DNA of 64,000 nucleotides from Halalkalibacter oceani. GTDB taxonomy: Bacteria; Bacillota; Bacilli; Bacillales; Bacillaceae_D. The translations under genes were made by a program, and so were the position numbers. Under the pieces are notes generated by a model. It made no database searches, was not told the origin of the DNA, and worked only from the letters and a program-made list of their open reading frames with translations. Below, piece after piece: positions 44,346-53,231 of this stretch. The stretch covers positions 86,710 to 150,709 of the forward strand of contig NZ_JAMBOL010000009.1 in assembly GCF_023715605.1 (NCBI RefSeq). Reading direction: 5' to 3'. The first letter of the stretch is position 1, and each line of letters opens with the position of its first letter.

Positions 44346-45287
44346 CTAATTGAATTTTTTGTTTACTTCACTTAAATAGTCGCGACACGCTTCTTCAATT
44401 GAATAGTCCGGAACAAACCCGATTTCCTGTTCTATCTTCGTGCAATCCACTAGAGGATAGAGTGAAGAAGACTCTGTTTTCTTTAAGTGTAGCTGACTTT
44501 CAGGCACGATTTCTTTAACGATCTCCACAATTTCCTTCATCGATGTTGTGTGGCTTTTGACATTATATACTTCACTTATTTGTGCTTTCGTTACCGCCAC
44601 TTCATAAAATGCTTTGGCAACATCCTTGACATACATTAAATCGATTAATTCATCCCCCCCACTGATCTCTATTACTTCGGGAGAATAGGCCCGTTCAAAA
44701 ATATCAACTAAAGTCGAACCGGCCCCCTTATACCAGCGTCCAGGACCGTATACAAGCGGCAGACGCAACCCGCAAATTTCTATGCCATCCTGACAGTAAT
44801 AACGCGTCATCGCTTCGTTCATTACCTTTGTTAATCCATAAAATGTTGCCGGATTTAAACGAACATCCTCAGGGACCGTAGGGACTTTATAATCTTCATC
44901 AAAGCCAAATACAGTTGTTGAGCCTGACCAGACCATCCGCTTAATTCCCGCTGTTTTGGCGGCCACGACTACATGGTGAAAGCCTGTGATATTCACCTCG
45001 ATTGCTTTTTGCGGCGAACGCTGAGCTGATTTGGCCACCCCATCCTTTCCTTGTCCATACGCAGCTAAATGAATGACAACATCAGCCTGACTTGCTTCCA
45101 TCGCTTTTTGTAAAGAGGAAAAGTCTAAAATATCACCCTCGACTTTTTGAATAGCCCGCTCAATATCGGAAAGTAGATTTTCTTCAAAGCGCGGGCCATA
45201 TACCGTAACGTGATGTCCATTTCCAAGGAATCGTCGGCAAATATGCGACCCAATAAATCCTTCTCCTCCTATGATAAACAGCTTCAC
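44346..45287 (-). CDS. NAD-dependent epimerase/dehydratase (extended SDR)
   Basis: A 313-residue extended short-chain dehydrogenase. GGEGFIGSH (7-15) binds NAD and YGLTKVMNE carries the catalytic Tyr-Lys, with Ser in SGSTTVFG. Members act on nucleotide sugars or on free sugar acids, for example uronate dehydrogenase. Paired with an enolase-superfamily sugar-acid enzyme and a TRAP importer, a role as a sugar-acid or hydroxy-acid dehydrogenase is more likely than cell-wall sugar synthesis. The start is a GTG overlapping the upstream stop (GTGA), with GGGAGG before it. Confidence 0.86.
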   Translation of the reverse strand: MKLFIIGGEGFIGSHICRRFLGNGHHVTVYGPRFEENLLSDIERAIQKVEGDILDFSSLQKAMEASQADVVIHLAAYGQGKDGVAKSAQRSPQKAIEVNITGFHHVVVAAKTAGIKRMVWSGSTTVFGFDEDYKVPTVPEDVRLNPATFYGLTKVMNEAMTRYYCQDGIEICGLRLPLVYGPGRWYKGAGSTLVDIFERAYSPEVIEISGGDELIDLMYVKDVAKAFYEVAVTKAQISEVYNVKSHTTSMKEIVEIVKEIVPESQLHLKKTESSSLYPLVDCTKIEQEIGFVPDYSIEEACRDYLSEVNKKFN

Positions 45288-46435
45288 TTCACAGCCTCCC
45301 TTCTTACTTGATAATAGGTCAATTTCTCTTCGTCAATCTCTACACCCAATCCCGGTGCATCACCAACTCGAAGCCAGCCAGCATCAATTTGAAAATTAGC
45401 TAAGCCAACTTGATCTCTCAACGCATTCTTTCCTAAATCGTATTCAAACAGCATCGCTTCCGGCTCCGCCAGAGAATGGGGATAGTGCGGTGTGGCTGCC
45501 ATTAATTGAATGGCGGCAGCCCGCCCCACAACTCCCCCCCAAATATGTGGAGAGATGCGGATATTGTTGGTCTGGGCCATCATGCAAATCGCTTTTGCCT
45601 CATGCAATCCACCACATTTCGTCACATCGGGCTGAATAATATCAACCATTGCTTCTTGAATAATCTCTCTAAATCCATATCGTGTATATTCTGCTTCTCC
45701 TGTCGTTAAGAGAATGGAAGGAAAAGCCTGCTTAATCTTTTTGAAGCCGCTATAGTCATAGGGAGGAACGGGCTCTTCTACCCAATAAATATTGTACTTT
45801 TCCAAATTTTCAAGAGATTTTATCGCTAAATCTGCTGTATAATTACCATTAATGTCAATCATCAGTTGAACTTCCGGGTAATGCTCCCGCACGACCTTAA
45901 CTCTTGCTATATCTTCCTGTAAGCTTGTACCGACTTTAATTTTAATTGCCTGTAGATTTAATGACTTTACTCGCTCCACTTGCTCTTTCAAAGTATGAAG
46001 GCTCTTGGACTCTGTTATGTAACCGGTGGAACCATATAATTTAAAGCGATCCCTTGCCTTTCCCCCTAATAAATTGTAAACAGGCACGTTCAATATTTTT
46101 CCAAAAGCATCGTAGGAAGCTATTTCTACTCCGCTTAAAGCGCATAGCATTAACCCTTTAGATGCCGTATGATAGAACATATTCATTAGCTTCCCTGTTA
46201 AATTAGGAACCTGCGACACTTCTTTGCCTATATATAAGTGTTGGATTTCCTGAATGATCGATGCTATAACAACAGGCGGTCCAAACGCTTCACCATATCC
46301 AACGACTCCAGATTCCGTTGTCATTTTAATTAAGGTGGATTGCCGGGCTGCGACCAGACCTCTTGAGCTTCCATAATGTTGTCCCTCTTGAAGAGGGAAT
46401 GACAATGGAATTGGTTCTATTTTTACTATTTTCAG
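45284..46435 (-). CDS. Enolase-superfamily enzyme, mandelate racemase subgroup
   Basis: A 383-residue mandelate racemase/muconate lactonizing enzyme-type protein. If residue 1 is the CTG at 46433-46435, the acid/base and metal residues fall at Lys165, Lys167 (AIKIKVG), Asp194, Glu220, Glu247, Asp270 (QPDVTKCGG) and His297 (SPHIWGG), almost exactly the numbering of mandelate racemase. The Asp-His dyad marks the racemase/acid-sugar dehydratase subgroup. GAGGTG lies six bases before this CTG and the frame begins KIVKIEPIPLSF, a normal family N-terminus. A TTG ten codons later would remove the first strand. First gene of module I, facing the GntR gene. Confidence 0.88.
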   Translation of the reverse strand: MKIVKIEPIPLSFPLQEGQHYGSSRGLVAARQSTLIKMTTESGVVGYGEAFGPPVVIASIIQEIQHLYIGKEVSQVPNLTGKLMNMFYHTASKGLMLCALSGVEIASYDAFGKILNVPVYNLLGGKARDRFKLYGSTGYITESKSLHTLKEQVERVKSLNLQAIKIKVGTSLQEDIARVKVVREHYPEVQLMIDINGNYTADLAIKSLENLEKYNIYWVEEPVPPYDYSGFKKIKQAFPSILLTTGEAEYTRYGFREIIQEAMVDIIQPDVTKCGGLHEAKAICMMAQTNNIRISPHIWGGVVGRAAAIQLMAATPHYPHSLAEPEAMLFEYDLGKNALRDQVGLANFQIDAGWLRVGDAPGLGVEIDEEKLTYYQVRREAVK

Positions 46436-46479
46436 TTAGATCACCTCGGAGAATTGTCTTTATTCGCGTAAAACATCAT

Positions 46480-46554
46480 ATTGTCAACAATCAGACAATT
46501 CTGTTTTCGTGATTTCATTCTATTTCATCTTTGTAAGATTGTCAACAATCTTAC
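46480..46554. promoter_or_regulatory. Twin GntR operators between the enolase and GntR genes
   Basis: The 12-base core ATTGTCAACAAT occurs at 46480-46491 and 46538-46549, 58 bases apart. The second is extended into a 22-base dyad with arms GTAAGATTGT and ACAATCTTAC (46533-46554). FadR-type GntR proteins bind such short dyads. The two sites could control both directions. Confidence 0.72.
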
Positions 46555-46614
46555 TATTTAATTTTAAAATATAGTTTGGTACAATATATAACAAATGAAA
46601 ATGAGGTGACGGGC

Positions 46615-47247
46615 ATGAATTTACATATAAACAGCCAATTTTCCTCTTCACGAAGAGAACAAGTGGCTCAAATTATAAGAGATTCCATTCTTTCCGGCTC
46701 CCTTCAGCCGGGAGATCGAATTAAAGAAGCAGAGATAGCCAATGAGATAGGCGTTAGTCGTGGGCCGATTCGTGAGGCGATCAGACAGTTGGAGGAAGAA
46801 GGATTCGTCATTTCATTTCCCTATAAAGGAACGATTGTCGCGGAATTATCCGATGAGGAAGTAATCGATGTTTATATCCCGATCCGCATCTCATTAGAAA
46901 GCTACGCGGTCAAAAAGGCGTGTCAAAACGCAACGGAAAAAGACATCGATCAATTACAGCAGTTCGTCACAAGAATGATTACTGCCAGCAAAGAGAATCA
47001 AGTTTCGGAGATTGTCGAATATAATCTTTTATTTCATAAATATTTAATTTCCTGTAGTGGAACAAAATCACTCGAACAGGTCTGGAACAGCATCATGAAC
47101 CGAATTCGCCTCCATTTTTACAAACTAGGGATGGATTCAAATATCGATCCGGTTTTACACTCGCAAGAGCACCAGGATATATTAGATGCAATTAAACAAA
47201 AAGATACGAAAAAAGCTGTCGCATTAATTGAAGGTCATATTAGATAG
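46615..47247 (+). CDS. GntR/FadR-family regulator of module I
   Basis: A 210-residue regulator with an N-terminal winged HTH (IKEAEIANEIGVSRGPIREAIRQLEEEGFV) and an FCD ligand domain (about 85-205) with metal-binding histidines in FHKYLISCSG and SQEHQDILDAI. GAGGTGA precedes the ATG at 46615; an earlier start lacks one. It is divergent from the enolase operon with two matching operators between, so it most likely represses module I until an organic acid binds. Confidence 0.9.
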   Translation: MNLHINSQFSSSRREQVAQIIRDSILSGSLQPGDRIKEAEIANEIGVSRGPIREAIRQLEEEGFVISFPYKGTIVAELSDEEVIDVYIPIRISLESYAVKKACQNATEKDIDQLQQFVTRMITASKENQVSEIVEYNLLFHKYLISCSGTKSLEQVWNSIMNRIRLHFYKLGMDSNIDPVLHSQEHQDILDAIKQKDTKKAVALIEGHIR

Positions 47248-47379
47248 CTTTAAACAAAACGGTGAGTTTTCACCTTTTTTCTGAAGCTTGGAGCAGTGTG
47301 TAAAGGCGGTGCTTGATTTTAAAAGTCGATAACGAAGCTGTTTCTTCAGTGTCGACTTTAGACCGGAGACCTGTAAGAA

Positions 47380-47740
47380 ATGGAGGGATCGAATAGAAAG
47401 GCTTCAGTCTGTTTCGTCCTTCTTTTATTATTAATTGGCTGCTCTGGGCAGACCACTAACTCAACAGCCGAAATGGTGCTAAAGCGAAACCCGGAGGCCG
47501 ATATTATTCAATATGGAGAATATGTCTTCCAAAATGCTACTGAATTCGACCATTATGACCAGCAAAGCCTGGAAAAGGTCAAATGGATTGGTGAAATACA
47601 ACATAACCGGACAACTCAAGAGACTTCCGTGTTTTTCTGCAAATGTATTACCTGCAGGTACGCCCATTTATTCACCCGCGGAAGAAATTGATGATGAATT
47701 TTCTCATGATTGCAGAGCATGTGGATGTCTTATATATTAA
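47380..47740 (+). pseudogene. Frameshifted small lipoprotein
   Basis: The first frame encodes a lipoprotein start (RKASVCFVLLLLLIGCSGQ) and about 80 further residues, then turns into unlikely sequence (FCKCITCRYAHLF). From about 47633 the next frame continues plausibly as SANVLPAGTPIYSPAEEIDDE and reaches a stop at 47738-47740, immediately before a terminator. The start is also degraded: GGAGGG falls inside the apparent coding region and no ATG follows at the right distance. A third frame near 47690 (MIAEHVDVLYIKI) may represent a second shift. The intact family is not identified. Confidence 0.6.
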
Positions 47741-47777
47741 AATCGCCTACCGAAAAAACCACTTCGGTAGGCGATTT
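47740..47777. terminator. Bidirectional terminator, 15-bp perfect stem
   Basis: AAATCGCCTACCGAA (47740-47754) and TTCGGTAGGCGATTT (47763-47777) form a perfect stem with A/T runs at its base, between the lipoprotein pseudogene and the convergent mmsA gene. Confidence 0.88.
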
Positions 47778-47835
47778 GCGTATAAGGGAGTCACTGTCAT
47801 GTTCTTTCTTCTCTTCTGTTCCAGCCTCAGCTCCT

Positions 47836-49284
47836 TTAGTACCACCGCGCTGTCAGCATTTTTCGCTGTGTATAAAAGTTGACGCCGTCCTTTCCGTTCG
47901 CATGCAAATCACCATAGAACGACTCCTTCCAGCCGGAGAATGGGAAGAAGGCCATCGGGGCAGGGACGTTGACATTAACGCCAAGCATGCCGACCTCGAT
48001 CTCTTCGCGGTATTGGCGGACCGCTTCTCCACTCTTTGTGTATAAAACCGAGCCATTGCCGAATTGGGAGCGATTTGTCAATTCAATCGCTTCCGTCAAA
48101 TCCTTCACTCTCATAATCGAGAGAACAGGCGCAAACACTTCCTGTTTCCAAATAGTCATCTCCGTTGTGACATGGTCGAAGATAGTCGCGCCTAAAAAGT
48201 AACCAGAAGCCAGCTCTGCCGGCACATCTCGCCCATCGCGGACAAGAACGGCTCCTTCACCGACGGCCTCCTCCATTTGTCCTTTCACCTTATCAAGATG
48301 CGAACGGCGAATCACAGGACCGAGACTCACCTTCGGATCGGCTCCGTCTCCGAGCACAAGCGCGTCAGCCGCCTTCGTCAAACGGCCAACGAGTTCGTCT
48401 GCAATATCCTCGGTGACGACGACAACGGCTGTCGCCATACAACGTTGACCTGCACTGCCAAACGCTCCGCTCATAATTCCCTGAACCGTCTTATCAAGAT
48501 CGCAATCCCCGAGAACAATCGAATGATTTTTAGCGCCGGCAAGGGCCTGCACCCGTTTGCCATGGCTTGTGCCGGTCTTATACACATATTCGGCAACCGG
48601 CTGTGAGCCGACGAAGGAAATCGCCGGAACATCCGGATGCTCAAGCAGGCGGTTTACGACATCATGAGCCCCGTGGACGAGGTTTATTACCCCTTTTGGA
48701 AAGCCCGCTTCACTCGCCAGACTGACAAGCCGCTCCGCTAAAAGCGGTGTGCGCTCAGACGGCTTCAAAACAAAGGTATTGCCGCATGCTAAAGCAAGCG
48801 GGAACATCCAGCAAGGCACCATCATCGGAAAATTGAACGGTGTAATGCCGCCAACGACACCGACCGGATAACGGTACATCCCTGATTCAATGCCGGTCGC
48901 GATATCCGGAAGAACATCTCCCATCAACAGCGACGGGGCTCCCGCTGCAAATTCGACACATTCAATTCCACGCTGCACCTCTCCATAGGCGTCGTCATAG
49001 GTTTTTCCGTTTTCCTGCGTAATCAGTTTTGCCAGTTCACTATGCTGCTCGACCAGGAGCTGCTGGTACTTAAACAAATAACGGGCCCGCTTCGGCACAG
49101 GTACCTTTTTCCATGAACGAAAGGCTTCCTTTGCCGCCTCGACCGCTCTATCAACATCTTCTTTCGTCGACAGCGGGGTTTGTGCAATTTCTTCTCCCGT
49201 TGCCGGATTCGGAACAACCTCGTAGTGAGATGTTCTGGCGGCAATCCATTCGCCGCCGATATAATTTTTCAATTTGTTTGTCAT
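47836..49284 (-). CDS. mmsA: CoA-acylating methylmalonate-semialdehyde dehydrogenase
   Basis: A 482-residue aldehyde dehydrogenase of the MmsA/IolA type, which turns methylmalonate or malonate semialdehyde plus CoA and NAD into propionyl- or acetyl-CoA and CO2. Distinctive features are [21 protein letters not shown], the catalytic Cys in [10 protein letters not shown], and the C-terminal [21 protein letters not shown], all characteristic of this subfamily. No other inositol genes are present, so the malonate or methylmalonate semialdehyde must come from elsewhere, perhaps from the alcohol dehydrogenase just upstream. It is the second gene of the sigma-54 operon. Confidence 0.93.
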   Translation of the reverse strand: MTNKLKNYIGGEWIAARTSHYEVVPNPATGEEIAQTPLSTKEDVDRAVEAAKEAFRSWKKVPVPKRARYLFKYQQLLVEQHSELAKLITQENGKTYDDAYGEVQRGIECVEFAAGAPSLLMGDVLPDIATGIESGMYRYPVGVVGGITPFNFPMMVPCWMFPLALACGNTFVLKPSERTPLLAERLVSLASEAGFPKGVINLVHGAHDVVNRLLEHPDVPAISFVGSQPVAEYVYKTGTSHGKRVQALAGAKNHSIVLGDCDLDKTVQGIMSGAFGSAGQRCMATAVVVVTEDIADELVGRLTKAADALVLGDGADPKVSLGPVIRRSHLDKVKGQMEEAVGEGAVLVRDGRDVPAELASGYFLGATIFDHVTTEMTIWKQEVFAPVLSIMRVKDLTEAIELTNRSQFGNGSVLYTKSGEAVRQYREEIEVGMLGVNVNVPAPMAFFPFSGWKESFYGDLHANGKDGVNFYTQRKMLTARWY

Positions 49285-49320
49285 GTTGCTTCCTCCGCTT
49301 CTTTTTGTTTTTTCAAACGA

Positions 49321-50511
49321 TCAATCTTTTGAGACTGGGTGCTGCTCATAGCTGAACAGCTCTTCGTATAAGCGGATGATTTCCGCTTTTCCAGGCACCT
49401 TCGGATTGTTTTGCGGGCTCCCGCTTTCCAGTGCGTCGCCGGCCATCTTTTCCAGCTGACTCGCATACAGCTCCTCGTCGATCCCCCACTGACGAAGGGT
49501 GGGAATGTCCAGCCTCGCACATAGGGAGACAATGTTCTCGACTAAGGCATCCGACAGCTCCAGCACGCTGTCCCCGCGGCGTTCCGGCATCAGCACCCGC
49601 GCGATTTCAGCGAGACGGTCGCGGCAGCTTTCCTTCGTATACTTGAGTATAACCGGCAACAGCATCGCGTTGGATACACCGTGCGGCACGTCAAAAAGCG
49701 CACCGATTGGCCGCGACATGCCATGAACAAGACAAACAGAAGCATTTGAAAAAGCCATTCCAGCCAGCATCGATCCATAAATCAATTCATGCCGCGCCTG
49801 TAGGTTTTCACCATCATGATAGGCGGTCTCAATATGACGATAGATACGTTCCAACGCCGATAATGCCAGCATATCCGTAAACGGATGCGCCTTTTTGCTA
49901 ATGTATGCCTCAAGGGCATGCGTCAAAGCGTCCATTCCCGTCGCCGCGGTTATATGGGGTGGTGATGAAACCGTCAATACCGGATCAACGATCGCCTTTT
50001 GTGGGATAAACGCTTCCTGCTTGATCATCATTTTGACAGCGTTTGCTGTATTTGTGACGACTGTTACATCGGTCGCCTCCGAACCGGTTCCCCCTGTTGT
50101 CGGGATTGCTATTAGCGGGAGTGGATTTTTTTCGGCGATCTTCCCGTTGTTCATATAGTCGCTGATCTTCCCGCCGTTCGTTGCCAACACCGCAACGGCT
50201 TTCGCCGTATCAATGCAACTCCCTCCGCCAAGGGCAATAATGTGATCGCAGCTATATTGCTGCAATACCGTTAGTGCTTCATCGACATAGATGTCTTTCG
50301 GCTCCGTTTCAACACCTAAATACTCATGCCAATACACCCCGCTCTCCTCCAGTAGTTCGCCCGCCCGATCCACATTGCCGAGACTTTTCATTATTTGGTC
50401 ACTAATTAGCAAAGCCTTGGTGCCAACCTTTCTTGCTTCAATTCCCACCTGCTGAAAACTGCCTGTTCCATACACAATGGTTTTCGGCAATTGATTCGTT
50501 ACTAATCGCAT
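49321..50511 (-). CDS. Iron-containing alcohol dehydrogenase
   Basis: A 396-residue group III alcohol dehydrogenase. GGGSCIDTAKAVAV binds NAD(P), and iron ligands are in GMDALTHALEAY (Asp and His), CLVHGMSRPIGA and FDVPHG. The family includes butanol, 1,3-propanediol, lactaldehyde and 4-hydroxybutyrate dehydrogenases. Next to MmsA, a 3-hydroxy acid such as 3-hydroxypropionate or a related alcohol is a reasonable substrate, by inference only. It is the first gene behind a perfect sigma-54 promoter, with AAGGAGGG before the ATG. Confidence 0.92.
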   Translation of the reverse strand: MRLVTNQLPKTIVYGTGSFQQVGIEARKVGTKALLISDQIMKSLGNVDRAGELLEESGVYWHEYLGVETEPKDIYVDEALTVLQQYSCDHIIALGGGSCIDTAKAVAVLATNGGKISDYMNNGKIAEKNPLPLIAIPTTGGTGSEATDVTVVTNTANAVKMMIKQEAFIPQKAIVDPVLTVSSPPHITAATGMDALTHALEAYISKKAHPFTDMLALSALERIYRHIETAYHDGENLQARHELIYGSMLAGMAFSNASVCLVHGMSRPIGALFDVPHGVSNAMLLPVILKYTKESCRDRLAEIARVLMPERRGDSVLELSDALVENIVSLCARLDIPTLRQWGIDEELYASQLEKMAGDALESGSPQNNPKVPGKAEIIRLYEELFSYEQHPVSKD

Positions 50512-50537
50512 GCTTGATCCCTCCTTGCCCCGTAAGT

Positions 50538-50553
50538 TGCAACTATCGTGCCA
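50538..50553 (-). promoter_or_regulatory. Sigma-54 (-24/-12) promoter of the alcohol dehydrogenase operon
   Basis: On the minus strand TGGCACGATAGTTGCA matches the sigma-54 consensus TGGCAC-N5-TTGCA perfectly, with GG and GC at the required spacing. It lies about 27 bases before the ADH start codon. Confidence 0.88.
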
Positions 50554-50624
50554 AGTTACAAGATCCAGGTTTGCAAGCGTTTTCTGGATAACTGTTGTTA
50601 TTTAGATACAAATGTTTATGATAA

Positions 50625-50644
50625 ATGTCGCAAAAATGCGACAT
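50625..50644 (-). promoter_or_regulatory. Candidate upstream activator site for the sigma-54 promoter
   Basis: ATGTCGCA and TGCGACAT form a perfect 20-base dyad with a four-base centre, about 72-91 bases upstream of the sigma-54 promoter. This is the normal place for an enhancer-binding protein, presumably the one encoded at 56430-58175. Confidence 0.65.
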
Positions 50645-50791
50645 AGGACATTTTTTCTTTGTCACTGCCTCTTGTTTCCGAGTCGTTCAGAAGCCCGGAT
50701 AAAAATTAGCTGCGTTTTATTCTAAATTTTTTTATGCATGAATAAGCTTGCTAATAAATCAGGTTAGTGAGGCAGAAAAAGCCTCTACGCT

Positions 50792-50813
50792 AAAATGTAA
50801 ACCTTTACATTTT
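50792..50813 (+). promoter_or_regulatory. Perfect 22-bp dyad before the second GntR gene
   Basis: AAAATGTAAA and TTTACATTTT are separated by CC, about 75 bases before the GntR start. It is probably the operator of that regulator. The rest of 50645-50791 and 50814-50875 shows nothing clear. Confidence 0.6.
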
Positions 50814-50888
50814 TTGGCTGGAGCTTAGAAACACATCTCTTTTTTGATGTATACAGCATGCCGAATACGGTAGCAAAGGAGGATTATA

Positions 50889-51557
50889 TTGGAGTCTCAT
50901 CAATCAATCATTAAAAAAAACGTGCCACTTTACGAACAGGCTTATCGACAATTAAGGACCGACATCTTAACGGGAAAAATTAAATCCGGCAGCAAACTAA
51001 TCGAAAGCGCTCTGGTCGATCGTTTTCAAATTAGCCGTACCCCACTGCGGGAAGCGCTGCGTCAGCTTCAAAAAGAAGGATTACTCGTCGACGATACGAG
51101 CCTTGGATTTCAGGTGATTGAATTGAATGCGCAAACGTACAGGGAAATATACGAAACAAGATTAGTGCTGGAAAAAGAAGCAACTAAATTAGCTGTTCAA
51201 AACATAACAGACGAACAAATCTCGCAGATAGAGGACGTGATTCAGGAGGCAGAAGCGTTAGTAAACGAGGCCAACCATTTGCGGATTATGGAAGTGAACG
51301 CTAAGTTCCATGAAACGATCATCCAGTTTTGCGAAAACAACACACTTGTCCAGTTTTGGAGGCGGACGCTCACTCTCCTGGCGCTTTATCGTGCCAATGT
51401 CTTGGAGCATTCGGAAAATATCCAGGATTCCCATCAGGAACATAAAGCAATCCTGGCAGCCATAAAAAAACGGGATGTCACCAAAGCGATCGAGGAGGTG
51501 GAAATCCATGTGATAAAAAGCTTACACCGTAAAAAACAGAAATGGCTTGAGTCGTGA
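50889..51557 (+). CDS. GntR/FadR-family regulator of module II
   Basis: A 222-residue regulator: winged HTH at about 12-75 (LIESALVDRFQISRTPLREALRQLQKEGLL) and an FCD ligand domain at about 85-215 with FHETIIQFCENN and SHQEHKAILAAI supplying metal-binding histidines. The start is a TTG with AAAGGAGG six to seven bases before it. It heads the DctPQM-pdxA-crotonase genes and has a dyad in its promoter, so it likely represses this operon until substrate is present. Sequence similarity to the module I regulator is limited to the fold. Confidence 0.9.
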   Translation: MESHQSIIKKNVPLYEQAYRQLRTDILTGKIKSGSKLIESALVDRFQISRTPLREALRQLQKEGLLVDDTSLGFQVIELNAQTYREIYETRLVLEKEATKLAVQNITDEQISQIEDVIQEAEALVNEANHLRIMEVNAKFHETIIQFCENNTLVQFWRRTLTLLALYRANVLEHSENIQDSHQEHKAILAAIKKRDVTKAIEEVEIHVIKSLHRKKQKWLES

Positions 51558-51630
51558 TGAGGTTAGCCACGCCGGCCTGTCTGCACACAGGCTGGTGTTC
51601 TAAACATAATTAAGAGGAGGTTATTCACTG

Positions 51631-52683
51631 ATGTGTACAAAAAGCAGACCTTTTTGGATCTTGATCGTCCTGGTCATTTTTATTCCTTTCATTGTGGCAT
51701 GCAGCGAAAATCGTTCACAGCCAACCGAAGGCGCTTCACCTTCCTCCGGCGATGCAGTGAACGGCGGTGGGGAACCCGAGCTGACGATCCGGCTGGCAAC
51801 AAACGGCGGACCTGGAAATATGCTTCATGATTCCGCCTATGAATATGCCAAACGGATCGAAGAAAAGTCGAACGGAAAAATAAAAGTCAATGTGTTCGCC
51901 AATAGTCAGCTTGGAACCGATTTAGCGGTAATGGATGCGGCCAATTCCGGCAGTATTGAAATGGTCATTGTATCGACGGCCTTAACGCAAAAAGCACCGG
52001 AGTTTGGCGTATTCGATATTCCGTTCTTATTCGCCGACCGAACAAAGGTTAAGCAGTTTTCGGAAAGCGATGTCTGGCAGAATGAACTGAAGTCCCTTTT
52101 ACCGGAACATGGACTGGTCGGTCTTGGATTTTTTGAAAACGGTTACAGACAAATTTCAAACAATGTCAGACCGATCCACACCCCTGAGGATTTAGAAGGG
52201 ATCAATATTCGGGTTCCCGACAGCCGGATTCGGATTGCAATGTTTGAAGAATTTGGCGCCAATCCAAGCCCGCTCGACTTTTCGGAGCTGTTTACCGCAC
52301 TTCAGCAGGGAGTGTATGACGCTCAGGAATCGCCGATGCCAGCAATTGTAGGGTCTGCCTTGCATGAGGTTCAGCAATATTTATCGATCACGAACCACGT
52401 CTACTCGCCTTGCTACCTTCTTGCAAGCCAAGTCTGGTGGGATACGCTCTCACCTGAACACCAGCAAATCTTTGAAGAAGTCGCGATTGAAACCGGTGAC
52501 TGGAGTCGGGATGCCGGTCAGCAGGCAGATGACGAATTAGTGGACTTCTTTAAAGAAAACGGGGTGGAAGTAAACGATGCTGATATTCCATCGTTCCAAG
52601 CCAGAATCGCACCCGTCGTTGATATTATGAAAGAAAATATTGATCCTGATTTTGTCGACAGAGTCATTGAAGCTGCCAAATAA
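51631..52683 (+). CDS. TRAP transporter substrate-binding lipoprotein, DctP (module II)
   Basis: A 350-residue DctP-family binding protein with a lipobox ending IVACS. Core features are IRLATNGGPGNMLHDSAYEYAKRIEEKS, GINIRVPDSRIRIAMFEEFGANP (substrate-clamping Arg) and LFTALQQGVYDAQESPM. GAGGAGG precedes the ATG. Its divergence from the module I DctP implies a different carboxylate. DctQ and DctM follow directly. Confidence 0.92.
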   Translation: MCTKSRPFWILIVLVIFIPFIVACSENRSQPTEGASPSSGDAVNGGGEPELTIRLATNGGPGNMLHDSAYEYAKRIEEKSNGKIKVNVFANSQLGTDLAVMDAANSGSIEMVIVSTALTQKAPEFGVFDIPFLFADRTKVKQFSESDVWQNELKSLLPEHGLVGLGFFENGYRQISNNVRPIHTPEDLEGINIRVPDSRIRIAMFEEFGANPSPLDFSELFTALQQGVYDAQESPMPAIVGSALHEVQQYLSITNHVYSPCYLLASQVWWDTLSPEHQQIFEEVAIETGDWSRDAGQQADDELVDFFKENGVEVNDADIPSFQARIAPVVDIMKENIDPDFVDRVIEAAK

Positions 52684-52760
52684 TGAAGCCTGCAGATGAA
52701 GGCGGCGGTTCCATTCTGTGTCGTAATCAGGCTCTATTTTCCTTATTAAGGAGGGAAACA

Positions 52761-53231
52761 ATGAAAATCTTATCTGCTCTACTGCTCAATGGAACAAGGC
52801 TATCATTACTCCTCCTGATGATTATCATGGTGATTTCCGTAAGCTGGGGAGTTTTTGCCCGCTATATTTTACAAACATCCGCTCCGTGGACCGGAGAATT
52901 AGCGGCTTACACGCTAGTATGGCTGACGTTCCTCGGCTCGGCACATGCCGTTTTTGAAAAGACGCATATTCGCTTTGAAACTCTTATTGAGCTGTTTCCA
53001 AGACCGGTTCAGCTTACGATCAATGCCTGCTTTAATGCGCTGATTATTCTCTTTTTTGCTCTGATCATGATTTATGGAATTGAAGTAACTGCCAAGACAA
53101 TGAGTGATCAATCGATGACGTTGCCAATAACGAAAGGGGTCATTTACGGAATATTACCCGTTTGCAGCATTCTGATTATCATCGGGTTGCTTACGGAAAC
53201 GATTCAATCATTTAGAGGAGGGAAACAATGA
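52761..53231 (+). CDS. TRAP transporter small permease, DctQ (module II)
   Basis: A 156-residue four-helix DctQ-family protein. Typical sequence is VFARYILQTSAPWTGELAAYTLVWLTFLGSAHAVFEKTHIRFE. The ATG at 52761 after AAGGAGG is chosen; the open frame begins earlier, overlapping the DctP stop, but without a matching family N-terminus. The stop overlaps the DctM start (ATGA at 53228). Confidence 0.9.
   Translation: MKILSALLLNGTRLSLLLLMIIMVISVSWGVFARYILQTSAPWTGELAAYTLVWLTFLGSAHAVFEKTHIRFETLIELFPRPVQLTINACFNALIILFFALIMIYGIEVTAKTMSDQSMTLPITKGVIYGILPVCSILIIIGLLTETIQSFRGGKQ

Noticed and set aside
47643..47882. 79-codon frame running through the terminator into mmsA
   Set aside because: It crosses a 15-bp perfect terminator stem and overlaps a conserved gene; at most its first codons belong to the frameshifted lipoprotein.
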